Shown: positions 11,156 to 25,168, counted from the first letter of the stretch. The stretch: DNA of 64,000 nt from Caenorhabditis elegans (GCF_000002985.6 NC_003279.8:248001-312000); one strand, 5' to 3'. Translations and numbers: made by a program. The notes: generated by a model from the letters alone, not told the origin.

Positions 11156-11704
11156 CGCTGAAAAATTGCAAAAATTAATTTATGTTTTGGAAAATCAGAA
11201 ATCGGAGTGTTCATTTTTTATGGGACAAGATAAAAAGAGATGGAGAAAATTTATATGATATATCAGGTCAAAATGACCTTCGGAAATTGGGAATGAAAAA
11301 TCAAAATTAATTCGCGTGGAACTGGTTAAGATGATCGAAGATTGAAAAATTTGACAGAAATTGCAACAATACTAATGCAAAAAGTTGGTAAAATATTTTT
11401 TTCAGTTTTCAGAAAAATCGATAGCAAAAGTCTTTTTTTTTAAATAAAAATTTCTGAAATATTTTCGCTGCGAGACCTAAGGTGACAAATTGGATTAAAA
11501 ATTTTATGTGCCCATTAAGAGTTTTTCTGGAAACTGAAGAGAAAGTCGAAAAATTAATATACCCTACTTAAATTTAAAGGCGCACGGATGAATTTCCAGA
11601 AAACTAAAAAAAAACATCACAAAATTTGATACTCCAAGTTTAAAGATGCATGGGTAATCTTTGAATGAGAATTTTGTTTTAAATTTTTGAACTGCCATTT
11701 CAGA

Positions 11705-12045
11705 TATTATGAGAACACAAAATTCTAATAATGCGTATTGCGCAACATATTTTGCGCTCAAAATATCTCGTAGCGAAAACTACAGTAATTCTTTAAATAA
11801 CTACTGTAACGCTTGTGTCGATTTACGCGCATCAAAATGAATTAAGATCATACATTTACCGACAAAATATTAAAATTAGGCAAAAAATAATACGAATAAT
11901 GCATTTCGTAAATCGAGCACGTAAATCGACACAAGCGCTACAGTAGTCATCAAGAAAAATTACTGTACTTCTCGTTACGAGATATTTTGCGCATAAAATA
12001 TGCTGCGCATTACGCATTCTCAGAATTTTGTGCGCCCGTAATAAC
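11705..12045. mobile_element. Fold-back MITE (TACGGGAACA family)
   Basis: Both arms carry the AATGCGTATTGCGCAACAT-type end and the TCGTAGCGAAAACTACAG block, joined by TGTCGATTTACG and its complement. About 340 bp, no coding capacity. It lies upstream of the SEA gene. Confidence 0.8.
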
Positions 12046-12544
12046 CATTTGTTAAATGCTTAAAAAATTCAGATTTTATTGAAAAAAATTTTTGAGCAAA
12101 ATTTTTCGAAAAATAAATTTCGGCAATAAAATATTATTTTTCCATCGAAAAAGTATCGTATGGTGTGCTTGACATAATCTTGGTAAAAAGTGGCATATTT
12201 TGAAAACAAAAGGGGTTACCCCCTTCCTTCAGCCCGCCCGCCCGGGAAGCCTGGGCATGCGCGCAAGTGATTGTTTTGTCTGTTGTTGCTTATGTATATG
12301 CTTATTATTTACACATTTGTGTGTGTGTGAGTGACTACACTGCACACCTCTTGAAACGGATTATCCGGCCGTGGTCGAGGAGGGCCGCCGAATTATGCAC
12401 ATTCCTATGCTATGTATTGTGAATACTTCATTTCAATAACTTTATATATATACAGTTAGCACATACGATTTTTGAAAATTGGGGTTGTGGAAGAGTTTTC
12501 ACACAAGTGGCCTAAAGTTTTTGAGTTTACTTTAATACTTCTAA

Positions 12545-12725
12545 ATCACGTGGTGTCAGGCGGTCTCAATACAATTTGATCTACAAAAAATGCCGGCATT
12601 TTTTCCCAGAAAAATTGTGACGTCCGCACGCTCTCAACCATAAAAAATCAGATGAGATCTGCGTCTCAACTCCCGCATTTTTTGAAGATCAAAGCGAAAT
12701 GGGACTTTCTGACTCCACGTGCTAA
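12545..12725 (+). repeat. Dispersed repeat with GATCTACAAAAAATGCCGG core
   Basis: CACGTGGTGTCAGGC, then GATCTACAAAAAATGCCGG, GTGACGTC and CCCGCATTTTTTGAAGATC. An inverted relative lies at 18045-18205. Confidence 0.6.
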
Positions 12726-12999
12726 ATGAAATGTACGTTAAAAAATTATCTCTGGAAATTTGGAATTGCTCGGTGGAGCGCGTTTGCCGCTTAGTAGCTG
12801 AACCGTGATAGCTGCGCCGTGAAGAGAAGGGAAAAGTAAGGAAGTTATCAAAACCAACGACGCACTAATGAAAAGGAACACAAGAAAAAGTGAAAGTGTT
12901 TTTTTTTGGGTTTTTGTGATTTAGTTCGTGTGTGATAAAAGTTCAAATGGTTCGGCAGGACAATAGGAAGGAAACTGGAATTTTATATTTCATCTCTTG

Positions 13000-13640
13000 T
13001 TAAATTTACTTTTGTAGGTGTATGATTAGGTAGTGTTAATAGAAATCGGGACTCGTGGCCTATCATTTTTTTGTGGCCGAGTAAAAAAATCTTCCACATT
13101 CGTCAACCATACGTGTGAATTTAAAGGTAATCTATAGGATATGATATTGGTAAACTTTCACAGAAATCCTAAAGCTAGGTTTTGAACTATGGAGCTTTGA
13201 AGTTTCTAGGCCCCTTTGGGAAACATAGGCCACCAACCTGAGAAAGGTAAGGGGAGGGCAGGGTACATAAAATACAACTTTTTCTCTGAAGTTTTTTTTA
13301 ATTAAGCGAAAAAGCCGACATAAATGTTTCAGTCATGGCCTAACTTGACATTGGTGGCCGATTTTTTCGAAAAACTCTTCCACGATTTAGAACATGAACT
13401 TGGCAAAACTTCAAACAAATCCTAGAGATAGTTTTTGAATTATGAAGCTTTGAAACTTCTAGACACGTTGAAAAAGTTAGACCTCTTCCACTGTCATAAA
13501 CTTATAAATTCACAATTCAAAAATTATAGATTTCTTTCATATGTAGAATTAGCCCAATTTTTAAATCCATTGCACGGCTAGATTTGAAATCATAGCAATT
13601 TGAAAATTCTAGGCCACGCAAAAGAAAATTCTAGTTCATG
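13000..13640. repeat. Diverged GGCCTAG-type dispersed repeats
   Basis: Repeated TTTCTAGGCCAC, GTGGCCGA and AACTCTTCCACGA motifs at irregular spacing. No coding signal. Confidence 0.45.
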
Positions 13641-13907
13641 GGAGTTGAAAGAGAGTCTCGGAAGCTAATTTTAAAAGCACAAGATAGAGGAAAACCAAAA
13701 ATTTATAAATTCATAAAAATCCAGTTTTTTAGCAGCTATGTGAAAAGGATTAGAATTTCAACACGGCCACCACCGCCGGAGATACAATCATTTTGGGAAT
13801 ATATGTCGTTTTCGCGTATTTCTCACCAAAAAAAGATTCAAATCTTTTAATACGAAAAAAAGTTGGAAAAGAATTAGAAAAATGCTGAGAAATTTTTTTT
13901 ATGAAAG

Positions 13908-13943
13908 CTTAGGCTTACAATTAGGCTTAGGCTTAGGCTTAGT
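13908..13943 (+). repeat. Interstitial telomere-like repeat
   Basis: Short run of TTAGGC units with one degenerate break (TTAGGCTTACAATTAGGC). Confidence 0.8.
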
Positions 13944-14029
13944 TATTTTTTCAGTGTTTTCCAAGTGCAGAAAGGAAGAAACCGACGCTTCCTGACTTTC
14001 TATCACACACTGAGGGGAATTTCACCCAA

Positions 14030-14043
14030 CCCCCCCCCCCCCC
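14030..14043 (+). repeat. Poly-C tract, C14
   Basis: Uninterrupted run of 14 C, equivalent to G14 on the minus strand. Confidence 0.9.
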
Positions 14044-15034
14044 TCACTTCCCGCTACTACTTTTACTGTACACTTTCACCGAAAAGTTATTGTGTCATCA
14101 CGTCATTCGCCAAAAACGAATCGAACAAGGAGAAAAAATTGATGAGAAAACGCAAGTGTTTCTTCCTACACTACATAGTGTTCAACACCCCTTCATGATA
14201 TGGCCGCGTGAAAACTCTTCCACGACCATAAAAGAAATTTACGGAACAATCTAGCAAATTTTCATAAAAATCGGTTGGAAACTATAAAAGTTACAGGGGT
14301 TTGAATTTTCTAGGTCATGCGGAAAAAAACTCGGCCACGCAGGTTTTTAGGGTTAGGGAGGCGGTGTCTTCAAAAAAAAAGAAACCTCGCACCTAATGAT
14401 CCATGAATCTTCAAACAGAAAATGAGGTATAATCTTAGGTGGCCGAACTTTTGTTTCTGAAGAAAACTCGGCCAAGACCACGAAAAACGTATTTTTTTGT
14501 ATCGTTAATTGAAAAACTGAAAACAAGAAGTTTCTAGGCCATGTTGATAAACCTTCAGTAAAAATTTTTCCTAAGCCATTAAATTACTACTGAACTGAAA
14601 ACCTAGGCCACGGCTTCAAAACATAGGCCACCAAAAACTGAAAGGGGGTCGTAGGACCGGAACCTGCTATTATGAAGCAAAGTTTTGTGCAATAAAAGTT
14701 TCAGAATTTCCAAGTTTTTAAACTATTTTTTGTCTGGAAATTATAAACCTGAAATTTCGGGTGCGAGACAAGATGGTCAAAGAAAAATAACGAGAATTCG
14801 GAGGGCAAAAAAATGAGAAGAATTTCCAGGAAAACAAGTGAAAGTGAGTATGACTTTGACCTATACGCGTATTGTCTTTTTTGTTTTCTTCTTCTCGAGA
14901 AAAGAGAAACTGTCACAGCAGTAGTAGTTCTTCGATCACCTAATTACCTTATTGCCCCCTTCCAGGAAGTCACAGTTTTTTTTAGGAAATGTGTGAAAAA
15001 TACACATTCCGCTAGGAAAAATTGAAATTGCGGT

Positions 15035-15620
15035 TATTGAGTTCCCTTGCCACGACAACGTGGCCTAGGATACCGCCATGCTCTAGAAATCCCGCTTGTA
15101 GCCTAGAATTTCCCATTGTGGCCTGGAGAAGTTTAGCGGGGCCTAAGACTTTTAATTGTGATCTGAGAGTTTTTTCACATGGCCTAAAATGCTATACGTG
15201 GTCTAAAATTCCTCATTGTTGAAATTTTTAGCGCGGCTTAGGATTTTCTATTATGGCACTGGATTCTCGCCGTGACCTAGAATTTCGTAATGTGGCCTGA
15301 AAAGTTTAAGCGTGAAAAGTTTAAGTATTTTCAATCATAGCCTGGAGATTTTTTACAAGAATTCCTCATTGTGGCCTTGAATTTTCTATTATGGCCTAGA
15401 ATTTCGCATCGTGGCCTAGAAGAAATTTGCAGAGTGGTTTTGAAATTCGGTTTGTGACCTAGGGTGCTATATTGTGGCCTAAATTCTTCCATCATAACGT
15501 ATGATTTCACATTTTGACCTGAAAATTCTTTGCGTGGTCTAAGATTTCTCATTATATTCTCGAATTTAACTTCGACACGTGAGAACAATTTTGATGGCCT
15601 AGAAATTGCTCCCGTGACCT
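15035..15620. repeat. Degenerate array of GTGGCCTAGAATTT units
   Basis: About twenty diverged copies of GTGGCCTAGAATTTC in one orientation, spaced roughly 25-30 bp. This is the densest block of this motif in the window and looks like an old tandem array. Frames across it are spurious. Confidence 0.7.
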
Positions 15621-17457
15621 AGGAAGTTTCAAATTTTTAAAGTTCAAATAAATTTCACCAGAAATTCATCAAAATTTACAATTACGGAAAAAGAATCATA
15701 TTAACCACTGCAACTTTTTTCGAACGAAGGACGAGGCAAAAAGGTTTCTAGGCCATGGCCGAGTCCCCGACAAATTTCAGCGGCCATTTATTTTGCTTTG
15801 TTTTTTGCGTGTTTTCTTTCGTTTTTCACCGATTTTTTCCGTTTTTTCTTATCAAAACTAATAAATAAATATTTTTTGCAGATGCTAAAACAATTTCCAA
15901 GTGAAAAAATTGTGAATTCAGTCGGCAAGTAGCGGTAAAAGTGGTCAATGTAATATGATGGATTACGGGAATAAAAAACCCAAACTTTTTCCCAAACATG
16001 ATACATATGCTGTTTAGAAACACGGGAAAAATCGGTGAAAAACACAAGAAAACAAAGCAAGTACAAAATGTCGTAAAATGCGGTGTATTGTGTGCAAACA
16101 CCGATTTTTCGCATTTTTTCTCGGCCCTCGTTCGAAAAAAGTTGCAGTGTTAACGGCGGTGGAAGAGCTTTACCTTTACAAAAGGTGGCCACAAAAAAAA
16201 TAGAAGAAAGGATCCAAAAAGAGCAGGGAAGAGTTTTCTCAATTTGACGGCCACGTGTTCTATAGAAAAAGATAAATACAATAAATACGTTTTTTGAACA
16301 ATTAAAAAAACAAAAAATTTCAAGAAAAATTTAGAATATTTTTTCAGTTTTTTTCCTGAAATTCAAATAGAATAAATGGAAGTTCAACAAAAAAAGGTGA
16401 CCTAAATACTTATTAATTCACCTTCTTGACCTCTCGATTCTTCAGAAAAAAGAATAGGCTTCTCCTCCTCCCACCTCCCAGACACTTATCTACACTTTAC
16501 ATCATTCCTCCCGGCCCCCGGTTTTTTCACATTTTTCAACCTTGAAAATGACGAAATAAACAAGTGTTTTAGATAAATGTTTCTGTGTATGTTATCTGAA
16601 ATCTTGGAAGGGTGTTGCAACAGAGCCCCGCGTGTAGCGTGGCCTAGAAATCCAAAAAGTCTTCTTTTAGATCTTCAGCTTTCTCAGCAAGTTAGGTCTT
16701 AAGTCAAAAGGACTCTCCATGACCAAGTTATAACGATTTGTAGTTTCTAGGCCATGGAGTACTCTCCGAAGGGGAGACATTGACCCCCTGACGCCGGATT
16801 TGTAGGAATTTTCACGTGTTTATGCTACTGTAAGCGAGCTATATACGTTCTTCAAAAATATCCGTCAAATTGTGACCACCGTTTCAGCACTTTAAAATTT
16901 CTAGGCCACGCTGTCGCCATAATGGAATATTTTTCTCACGAGGAATAGAAATTAAAAAAAAAACTCTTCAACTGGTCGATATTTGGAAAACCAAACTAAA
17001 ATGTTTCAGAATTATTAAAAGCTTAATTAAAACAAACAGCCACAAAAGTTACCTAAACTGATGAAATAAAGACATAGGCATACAGATTTATAAATCCTAT
17101 AAGCATGGGTGTGTCACAGGTAAAGATTATGGAAAGTGAGGGAAAGTAGGAAGATATTACTGGAAAGTTCTGGGGGAGAACGGCTGAAATCAAAATGGAT
17201 TCGGTTGAACGCGTCGAATCACGGAGACTCGTTTGTAGGGCTTCCAGGTAGATAAAAAATGTTCTGCCTGAATTGGGCCAAAACACATGAATCTTCAAAA
17301 ACAAATTGACACAAGAAAATACATACTACTCCAAATTTTCAAAAATCAAAAAATAGGCGATAGGTTTTTAGATACTAAAGTATATTGAGCAATTAAACAA
17401 TTCACCCCCTACAACTGGCGGGCCCGCAGGGCCTGCTAGTCAGGCAAAAAATATATG

Positions 17458-18242
17458 GCCCACACTCCCAGCGACAAGAAAAATTAGGGGATATTAGAGA
17501 CATTTACTCAAAAGGAGCATTACACAAATTTTAAAAATCTCAAAGCGGGAAATTTTTTTAATGCGTACTGAATAAGAAATCGACGTTTAATGAAACTCAA
17601 TTGCTACAACCCCGTAAACCTCCTTCACGTCCAATCAATAGTGACATGAATCCTTCCGACCAACGTCATAAAGATTGGAGATGACGAAATTTAAGATGTA
17701 CCAAGTATGCTGGTACATACAATTTCTACGTCACAACATCTTGACAGTTTTTTCCCTCAAAGAGAGGTGAGCCTGTAGAAGAGATACAAACGCTGCGTCC
17801 TATCGTGGGTTCAGTTGTGGGGAAAAATTGTAAAAACTGTATGTACCAACTATGCTGATGTGCCAACTACCAACCAGCATAGTTGGTGCATCTTCAATTT
17901 TGCCATCTCCAATCTTTATGACGTTGGTCGGAAGGACTTTTGTCACTATTGATTGGAGGCTTACGGGGTTGAAACAATCGTTCATTAAAAGTCGTATTCT
18001 TATTCAGTACGCATTTCAAAATGTTTCCCACTTTTTTTCGGCTTGATCTACGTAGATCTTTAAAAAATGCGGGAGAAGATATGCAGTGTTCTCAACTAAT
18101 TTCGCATAGTTAAGAACGTGCTGACGTCACTTTTTTTTTGAGCAAAACATTCCGGCATTTTTTGTAGATCAATCCGTAATTGGACAGCCTGGCACCACGT
18201 GTAAGAACACGATGCCTCTATTTTTGCCCGGGAGTGTGGGCC
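17458..18242. mobile_element. 785-bp nested palindromic element
   Basis: The outer ends are GGCCCACACTCCC (17458) and its exact complement (18230-18242). Inside, a second inverted repeat of about 190 bp pairs roughly 17543-17735 with 17835-18039 (GCGTACTGAATAAGA against TCTTATTCAGTACGC). The right part contains the GATCTACAAAAAATGCCGG repeat. No transposase frame; non-autonomous DNA transposon-like. Confidence 0.7.
18045..18205 (-). repeat. Second copy of the GATCTACAAAAAATGCCGG repeat
   Basis: Read on the minus strand it matches the 12545-12725 copy, including CACGTGGTGCCAGGC and the CCCGCATTTTTTAAAGATC part. Confidence 0.6.
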
Positions 18243-19139
18243 TTGAAAAGTTGTGAGCTGTAGAAAAATGGACAACAAGCATGTTGTCAGTTAGCAGCAT
18301 TTTATAAGTCAAGGACAAGTACAACCGAGATAAGTGAAAAGTTTGAAAAATGGAAAACTTTCAAAAAACAGCGAAGGTTCTTTGATCGATGCAAGGGCAG
18401 AAAGTGAATAATGCATGTTTTTGAACTTAAAACAAATTGGCTAGACTTTGACTGAAACTACCTTTTATAAAAATGAAGAAAATGAACCATTACGAAAATG
18501 TTAAATACACCTGAAAATTGGTGTGTTTTTATTGTCGTTCTGTAATTAAATTTTGAATGATCGCTCTTCTGCAAAGAACAACCACAAAAAATAATTCGAT
18601 ATACTCAAGTATCGACACTTATGATTTGAATGCAAACATATAACAAATTAAAATTAAAATACGGTCATTATATTTTAGGAAAATTATGGAAATTTTTTAG
18701 GCTTATGATGTTTCAAAAACTTTCAGAACTCTAGTAAAAAACATTTTATATGTAATAAAACACTCAGCGACTTTAAACTTTGCAAGACAATTTGGGACAT
18801 AATTTTGGGACATTGTAAGAACAGTTAATTGGAAAATAAAATAGTTATTCGAATGATCGTTCTTCAAACAACCTTACAAACAACAACACACCTACTCTGC
18901 TATAATAAGAAAATTTAAAATACTACTCAAGTTGTCACTTCAAGACCGCATAAGTTTATACCACTCGAACAAAAAACAGTCTTCGTTCTTTCTTTCTTGA
19001 AAAGAGACATAATTGAAAATGAACTAATCAGCCGCTGCCCGGGATGGAAAAAAGAAAAGAAATTCCTATCATCTTTTGACCTTGTTATTTTTGCAAATCA
19101 TGTCTGAATAATACACTTTTTGATACATATAAATCAGGC

Positions 19140-19212
19140 GTGGGCGACAAACAATTTTTCCGGCAAATCGGCAAATTGCTGGAATTGAAATTTCCGGCAA
19201 ATCGGCAAATCA
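19140..19212 (+). repeat. CGGCAAAT-type minisatellite
   Basis: Tandem TTCCGGCAAATCGGCAAAT units. Related copies lie at 47553-47615, 52330-52605 and 53010-53095. Confidence 0.7.
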
Positions 19213-19947
19213 AAAATGTTTGAAAATAGGAGAGTAAAAAGGTGGAAGTCAAGTGATGGTAAGTACCTATTTTGTTTCAATCAAATTAAATTTTACACCA
19301 TCTCTCTTTTTTTTCCTTATTTAACAGTCTTTGGTCTGTGTTCTGATGTTGAAAGATAAGGGAACATGGACGAGTTGTTTTTGGGAAAAAACATTCTTTT
19401 TGGATTATTTTAGTAAAAGAAAAATTTAAATTTATAAGCATATTCACTAAATATTTTTGTGGGAATTTGAAAAAAAAAGAAATTAAAGAAGAAACTGATA
19501 AAAACTAGAAAATGTATAACTGGGAGAAAAAAGTTTCCAATTTTCAGAACTTTTGAAAAATTGTAGAAAATAGTTCATGCTTTCAAAGTTGTAGGAAAAA
19601 ATAATATGTGGCCAATTTCCGAAAGAAAAAACTCTGCCACGACCAAAACTCAGAACTAGACTGAAATTTCAGTTGTAGCTGACAAAACCATCCAAAAGAT
19701 ATTGTAGGTTACAATATCTAGGCCGTGAAAATTAGAAAACTCGAATCAGATATCCTTGGCCGGAATGCGAAAAAACAAAAATTAGAGTTTTCTAGGCCAC
19801 AAAAACTCGTCCACGTGTGCATGAACTGTCAAGTGGTCAACGTAAAAGGTGTGAAACCCTTCAGAGAAAAACACTAGAAATGAGATAAAGTAGGTGAGAC
19901 CTCCTGTCTCTGAGAAGCAACGTTCGAAATTCTTTTCCAATTCCATC

Positions 19948-19974
19948 TATTATTATTATTATTATTATTATTAG
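19948..19974 (+). repeat. (ATT)n microsatellite
   Basis: About eight perfect trinucleotide units. Confidence 0.85.
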
Positions 19975-21365
19975 GACGGTATGGCGCCAGGAACTGGTTG
20001 TTTATACTGACCACTGCCTCTTCCCGATTAGGATTCTGAATTTCGGATTTCGGGAAATTGAGAATGGCAGATGGATGTAATTTCATTAATCATGTTCCTC
20101 AATAAGTTAAGAAACAAAAGAAGGAAGATATAGTGAATCAGTGAGGAACAAGAACATAGCATATATGGAATTGGCGGTGTAAGACTGGTTTACATGGTTA
20201 CACGGAGGGAAAAAGATTTGAAAGTATTCGTCATCTTATCTAGGTAGTTGAGACACTTGATTAGTCATAGTTGAAAGAACAAATGGAAGAAGTTCATATG
20301 CTGAAAGCATCGCTAATAACATAATATTGGTTTTAAAGGTGGAGTACGGTCTGTGGGTTTTTAACCTAAATGACAGAATACAGTCCCAATATACCGAATA
20401 TAACTGTTAAAGATTTATAAAATTTATCTAAATTTTTTATGATTTTTAAAAAAGTTTTTTTTTTTTTAATTTAAAAATTTATTCAAAATTCCAAAAAAAT
20501 ATTTTATTCAAAACTAAAAACCCAAATTTTCTGAAACTTTACCATTTTACTTATTTATGTCTTAACAATAATATACACATATTAACGAAATACCCACCGT
20601 TCAAAATTTGACTTAATCTCCAGTTTTAACTGCCAATGAGAATTTGTTCAAAATTCCAATCTCACACCCAATGTTTTTCTTTGTTTTTCATTTTAAAACA
20701 GTTCTATCCAGTTTAAAAATTTACCAAATAAAAATGTGTCTATTCCTCTCACCTCCAATCCCGTGCATGTGTTCATGTTTACCTATTGAAACGTGTGTAT
20801 TACTATATAATACAGAACAAATATAAAATGGCCACTCTTGCACCTCCAGCGGAAAGAAAGCTTTTGAGGTGTTACGAACACTGCAACACTTTCCTATTTT
20901 ACTAGTTTTGAGCAATTTTCTGGTCCTTTTATTTATTTTTGTTTTGTCTGGAACAGGAAGTTGTTTGTGTTCTGTTTGGAAAATTAATCAGTTCTACCGT
21001 GAGATTTTTAAGTTATTTTTTGAATGGAATTTCAATTATTATTTCATTTCATTTGTTTTTTTTTCTCACCGAAATCCACTTTTTTTAGAAACAATTTTTT
21101 TTTCTACATTTTTTTCCGATTTTTGTCATTCAATTTTTCAACTTCTCCATTTTTTCTACAAAACACCGAAAACTACAAAATACCTAAAAATTGCAAATTA
21201 AAAAAATTTTTAAACATTTTTGCCCAAAAAATTGTTTTTTTTTTCAGAACATCTAAAACTCACTAAAAAATATGCTCAAAAATTTTTTTGAGAACACTTA
21301 ATTTTTCGAAAATCTTATTTTTGCAATATTAAATCCAGAGAAATTAGAAAAAAAAAACGGTTTTC

Positions 21366-21645
21366 TACAGTACTCCTACCCTCCCTCTCCAGTACTCTTA
21401 AAATATTCCTACAGTGTTCTTACAGTACTCTTACACCACTCCTACACTGTTCTTACAGTGATCCGATACTACTTTTATAAGACTCCCACAGACTCCTACT
21501 ATACCTATACCTTATCACTACAGTATCCCTGCCGTACCCCCCCCCCCCCCCCAGTACCTATACTTGCCACTACAGTATCCTACAGTATTTCTACAGTGCT
21601 CCTACACTACCTCTACAGTACTCCTACAGTACCATTACCAAAAAT
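21366..21645 (+). repeat. Degenerate TACTCCTACAG array with C16 tract
   Basis: About 20 diverged copies of TACAGTACTCCTACAG. The run is interrupted by C16 at 21537-21552. Confidence 0.7.
21537..21552 (+). repeat. Poly-C tract, C16
   Basis: Uninterrupted run of 16 C inside the TACTCCTACAG array. Confidence 0.9.
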
Positions 21646-22392
21646 TTGAATAGAAAAGTGAAATTATGAACATTTTTTCCTGTATACCAATTTTTAAAGT
21701 TTTAGTTTTGTAGTTGTTTTTGACAACGAAATCAATTTCAAAGTATTTTTCTTTAAACAATCGTACTTTTTGCGTACTGTTCTTGCACTTTTTGGGATCT
21801 TTTGGACTAAAAGTGCCCCCCGAAAAAAGCGCGGAATTAAAAGAACAAAAACCGGATAGACTGAGGAGGTGTCGAACGATGGAATGAAAAAAGAAACAGA
21901 AATTAGATTTGGTTCAGTGAATTCTGTTTCTTTTATTTGGATTTTGGTTTTTTGGAGTCTTGGAAAAATGTTTTATTTTTGTTCTTTCCAAGAGTCCAAA
22001 CGTTTTTTTCCACCAAAACTCCAAAATTTTTAAAATTTGGAAATTTGATTCACTGCCAAAACTTCCAGAGAAATTAAATGTTCAGTTTCCCGTAAATAAC
22101 AGGGTTTCGTATCAAAAACTGTGAATTTTCCCGCCACCTATGTTTTTTAAAAATGATTATACTCTAATTTCCCGTCAACATTTTTTTATTTTGCGAAAAA
22201 TGATTATTTGAACATCCCAGAAAATTTTAAAAACGTCATGAGTTTTTTGAAAATTCAATTTTTCGTGTTCCTGTAATAAAAACCATAGAAACTGTTGACC
22301 TATAACCTGCCAGACGTTCTTCCTGTCTGTTTATACCCCCATCTGCTCTGCACACCAGACACCCCTCCTCCTAACTACACTTTAAACTGTTA

Positions 22393-22406
22393 CCCCCCCC
22401 CCCCCC
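22393..22406 (+). repeat. Poly-C tract, C14
   Basis: Uninterrupted run of 14 C in AT-rich non-coding DNA. Confidence 0.9.
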
Positions 22407-23594
22407 GTTTACCCCTCATTTGTTTTTTTTTCTAGTGCATCCCTTCCGTGTAACCTGACACTTTTTCCAAGAAGCTCGCATTTCTTAGGAGGAGCAGCAA
22501 TTTTTCGTTACTTAATTTTCCACACAGTAGGAAAGACAAAAAGAAAACGTCATAGAAATTAAAAATTCTGCGTTTAATTTTTTGTTCAGTTTCTGAAACT
22601 CAATTTTGTGGAACCGTTTTTTTCGATCTTTGTAAAATTGAATTTTTTTGATTTTTGGAAAATTTGGATTTTTGCTGGAAAGTCAATTTTTGTGAGAAAA
22701 GGTTTGGCGGGAAATTTAAATTTATTGAGAAAAATTTTAGCGGGAAATTAAATTTTTTGATAGTGAGAAAAATTCAATTGAATACCTTTTTTGTGCGAAT
22801 TTTTCATAATATCTGAAACTCAAAAAATCTGAAAATTAACTCGAAAAAATTTTCAAATTTGATATTTTGGCAATTCAAAAATTGCTTAAAGAAAATAACG
22901 GAACCTCGTTTTTTTTCTTTAAAAAAAGGTTTTAGTAACTTTTCCGGTAACCAAGGTTACTCTTTCCCCATCAATCTCCCAAAAGCATGCCAGAAAAAAA
23001 AGAGAGAGAGAGAGAGATGCGTGTATGATTGTGTCATTTGACAGTGCGCAACAGACACACATAAAACAGCTGACATCTTCTCTTTTTATTTCAACTGATT
23101 TTTAATTTCCCTCCTTGTGTTCTCTGAGTCTCTCTCATTTATTCAGTTTCTCGATTTTCTTCCAAATTCATTAATATTTTAATCTATGCGTAAAGTGGAG
23201 GAAGATTTCTTCTACGTTTTGATTTGCAATTTCTCGGGTTTTTCAAATTATGGATTTTGAAAAAAAAAATTTCTGAAATTTATTTTTGATTCATGTCAGA
23301 AAATGAGTCTCCTGAATTTTTTTTGGAAAATATAAAACAAATTCTGAATTTTTTTTACTTTTTGATGTGTAAAACAAAAAAATTGATTAGAAAAATCTTT
23401 ATCTATTTTTTGAACTTTTCAATTTTAAAATCAAAATTAACTTCTAAGAAATAAGATTTTTTTCGGAATTTTGAAAAAAAATGTTGTTTTTTTGAGATTT
23501 TAGTACATTCAATTTTCGTAAAATTCGAATTCATTTTTTTATTGTGCAAATGTTTTCTGACTGACTATGAGAAAAATTTCAACATTTTGAAGAA

Positions 23595-23614
23595 CCCCCC
23601 CCCCCCCCCCCCCC
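23595..23614 (+). repeat. Poly-C tract, C20
   Basis: Longest homopolymer C run in the window, 20 uninterrupted C. Confidence 0.9.
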
Positions 23615-25168
23615 ATTATTTGGACGGAGCCTGAATACGAAATGTGAGTTCTCAGAGAAGGAGGTGAACAATTTGATTGATGTGCATATGGAGATGCTCA
23701 TTGTGCATATCAGTTTGGAGCATCTATCTCAGAGTGAGCATGACATTTACTTTTACCCATTTGCGTAGGCTCCGCCATTTCACGATTTTTTTTTTCCAAT
23801 TTTTGAACTAGTATAAAAATTTCTGAAATTTCTGTAATTTCTGCCATCTCCTCATAAATTCCATTGTATTCTTTGCACTATTGTTCCACAAAAGTGCAAA
23901 ATTTTCGAATTCGTAATGTGTCTTTCATATATATATCCATGCACTTTTGTCCCTTTTCCTGAATACTAATTTGGTGTGCTCCAAGAGGAAATTTTTTTGT
24001 TTTGTTGAAATTACTGCTCCTTTTCGGAATTTTTTAATTTCTGAGAAAAATTCAATTCCTAAATGTATAATACTAAAGTCAAAATACTAAAGTGTAATGG
24101 TTTGTTTTTTGTTACAGTCTTTAGTTTGTAGCTTTTGTTTTGTGTAGTTTTCCAACTTTTTTTTTGCCAAAATGAAGGCTGAGAAACCGAAAAAAAAAAT
24201 TCAAAACATAGATTGGGCTGAAGCGGTATTATTGGTTTACTGTAGCATTACTGGGTTACTCTAGTTTGGCCCATGTTTGGTGTACGTTAGTAGTAACAAC
24301 ATTTCGTTCATTTGTTTTTTGATTTGGTAACTTCTGGTGATTAAACTTTTAATGTACCTAAATCTTCTGTTGCATTATTGATTTGTTGTTTTCTTCTTTT
24401 TAAGTTAAACATGCTCAAATTAAATTCAAATTGAGTTGAAAATGCAAAATTATTATCAACTTGAATACCCAAAATTTTGGACGGTATTTCAAAAAAATTG
24501 ATTTCCAGCCGCTTCGACCTTCGACACAACAAACGAATGCTAACTTTCCCAGGATTACACAAAATAGGTCAAAATCCCCTTTTCTCAATTTTTTGCACAT
24601 ACATCCTCATCATCATCATTGTAATGATCGTGACCATCCGGTCTTCTATTATTAAATGAGAGAAGGAAAGAGTATACATATGTGTCTTTTATATTAAACT
24701 AATTATATTTCGACACATTCTGCGCATATCACTACTGCACTAGAATTACATTTTAAGAATAAAATGTAACCAAAAGACCAAAAAGTTGTTTGCATTTATT
24801 GTTATAAACAGAATAGAATGAATGTTAGGAAACGTTATTAAAACTTGCAAAGTGACACAATTCGGTATATCGATTTCTCTGAAATTACTTAACTTAGTAG
24901 GCAGAGTTTTGATACTGATACGGATTTTACTAAATTTAATTTTTGTAAATCAGTATTGCTTTTATAACCTATTAAGATTTTTTTGTTCCAGCGTGCAATT
25001 ATTTTTAATTCTATTTAGGATTTTAATAAATAGAAAAATACGTTTTGAATTATTTTTTACGTTATAATATTCAATAGTAAAGAAGCACACATCAATTCCC
25101 CTATTCAGTTTCCATACTTTGCCTGATAAACATGAATAGTAAAATAGACACTTTCATTTATACAGACA

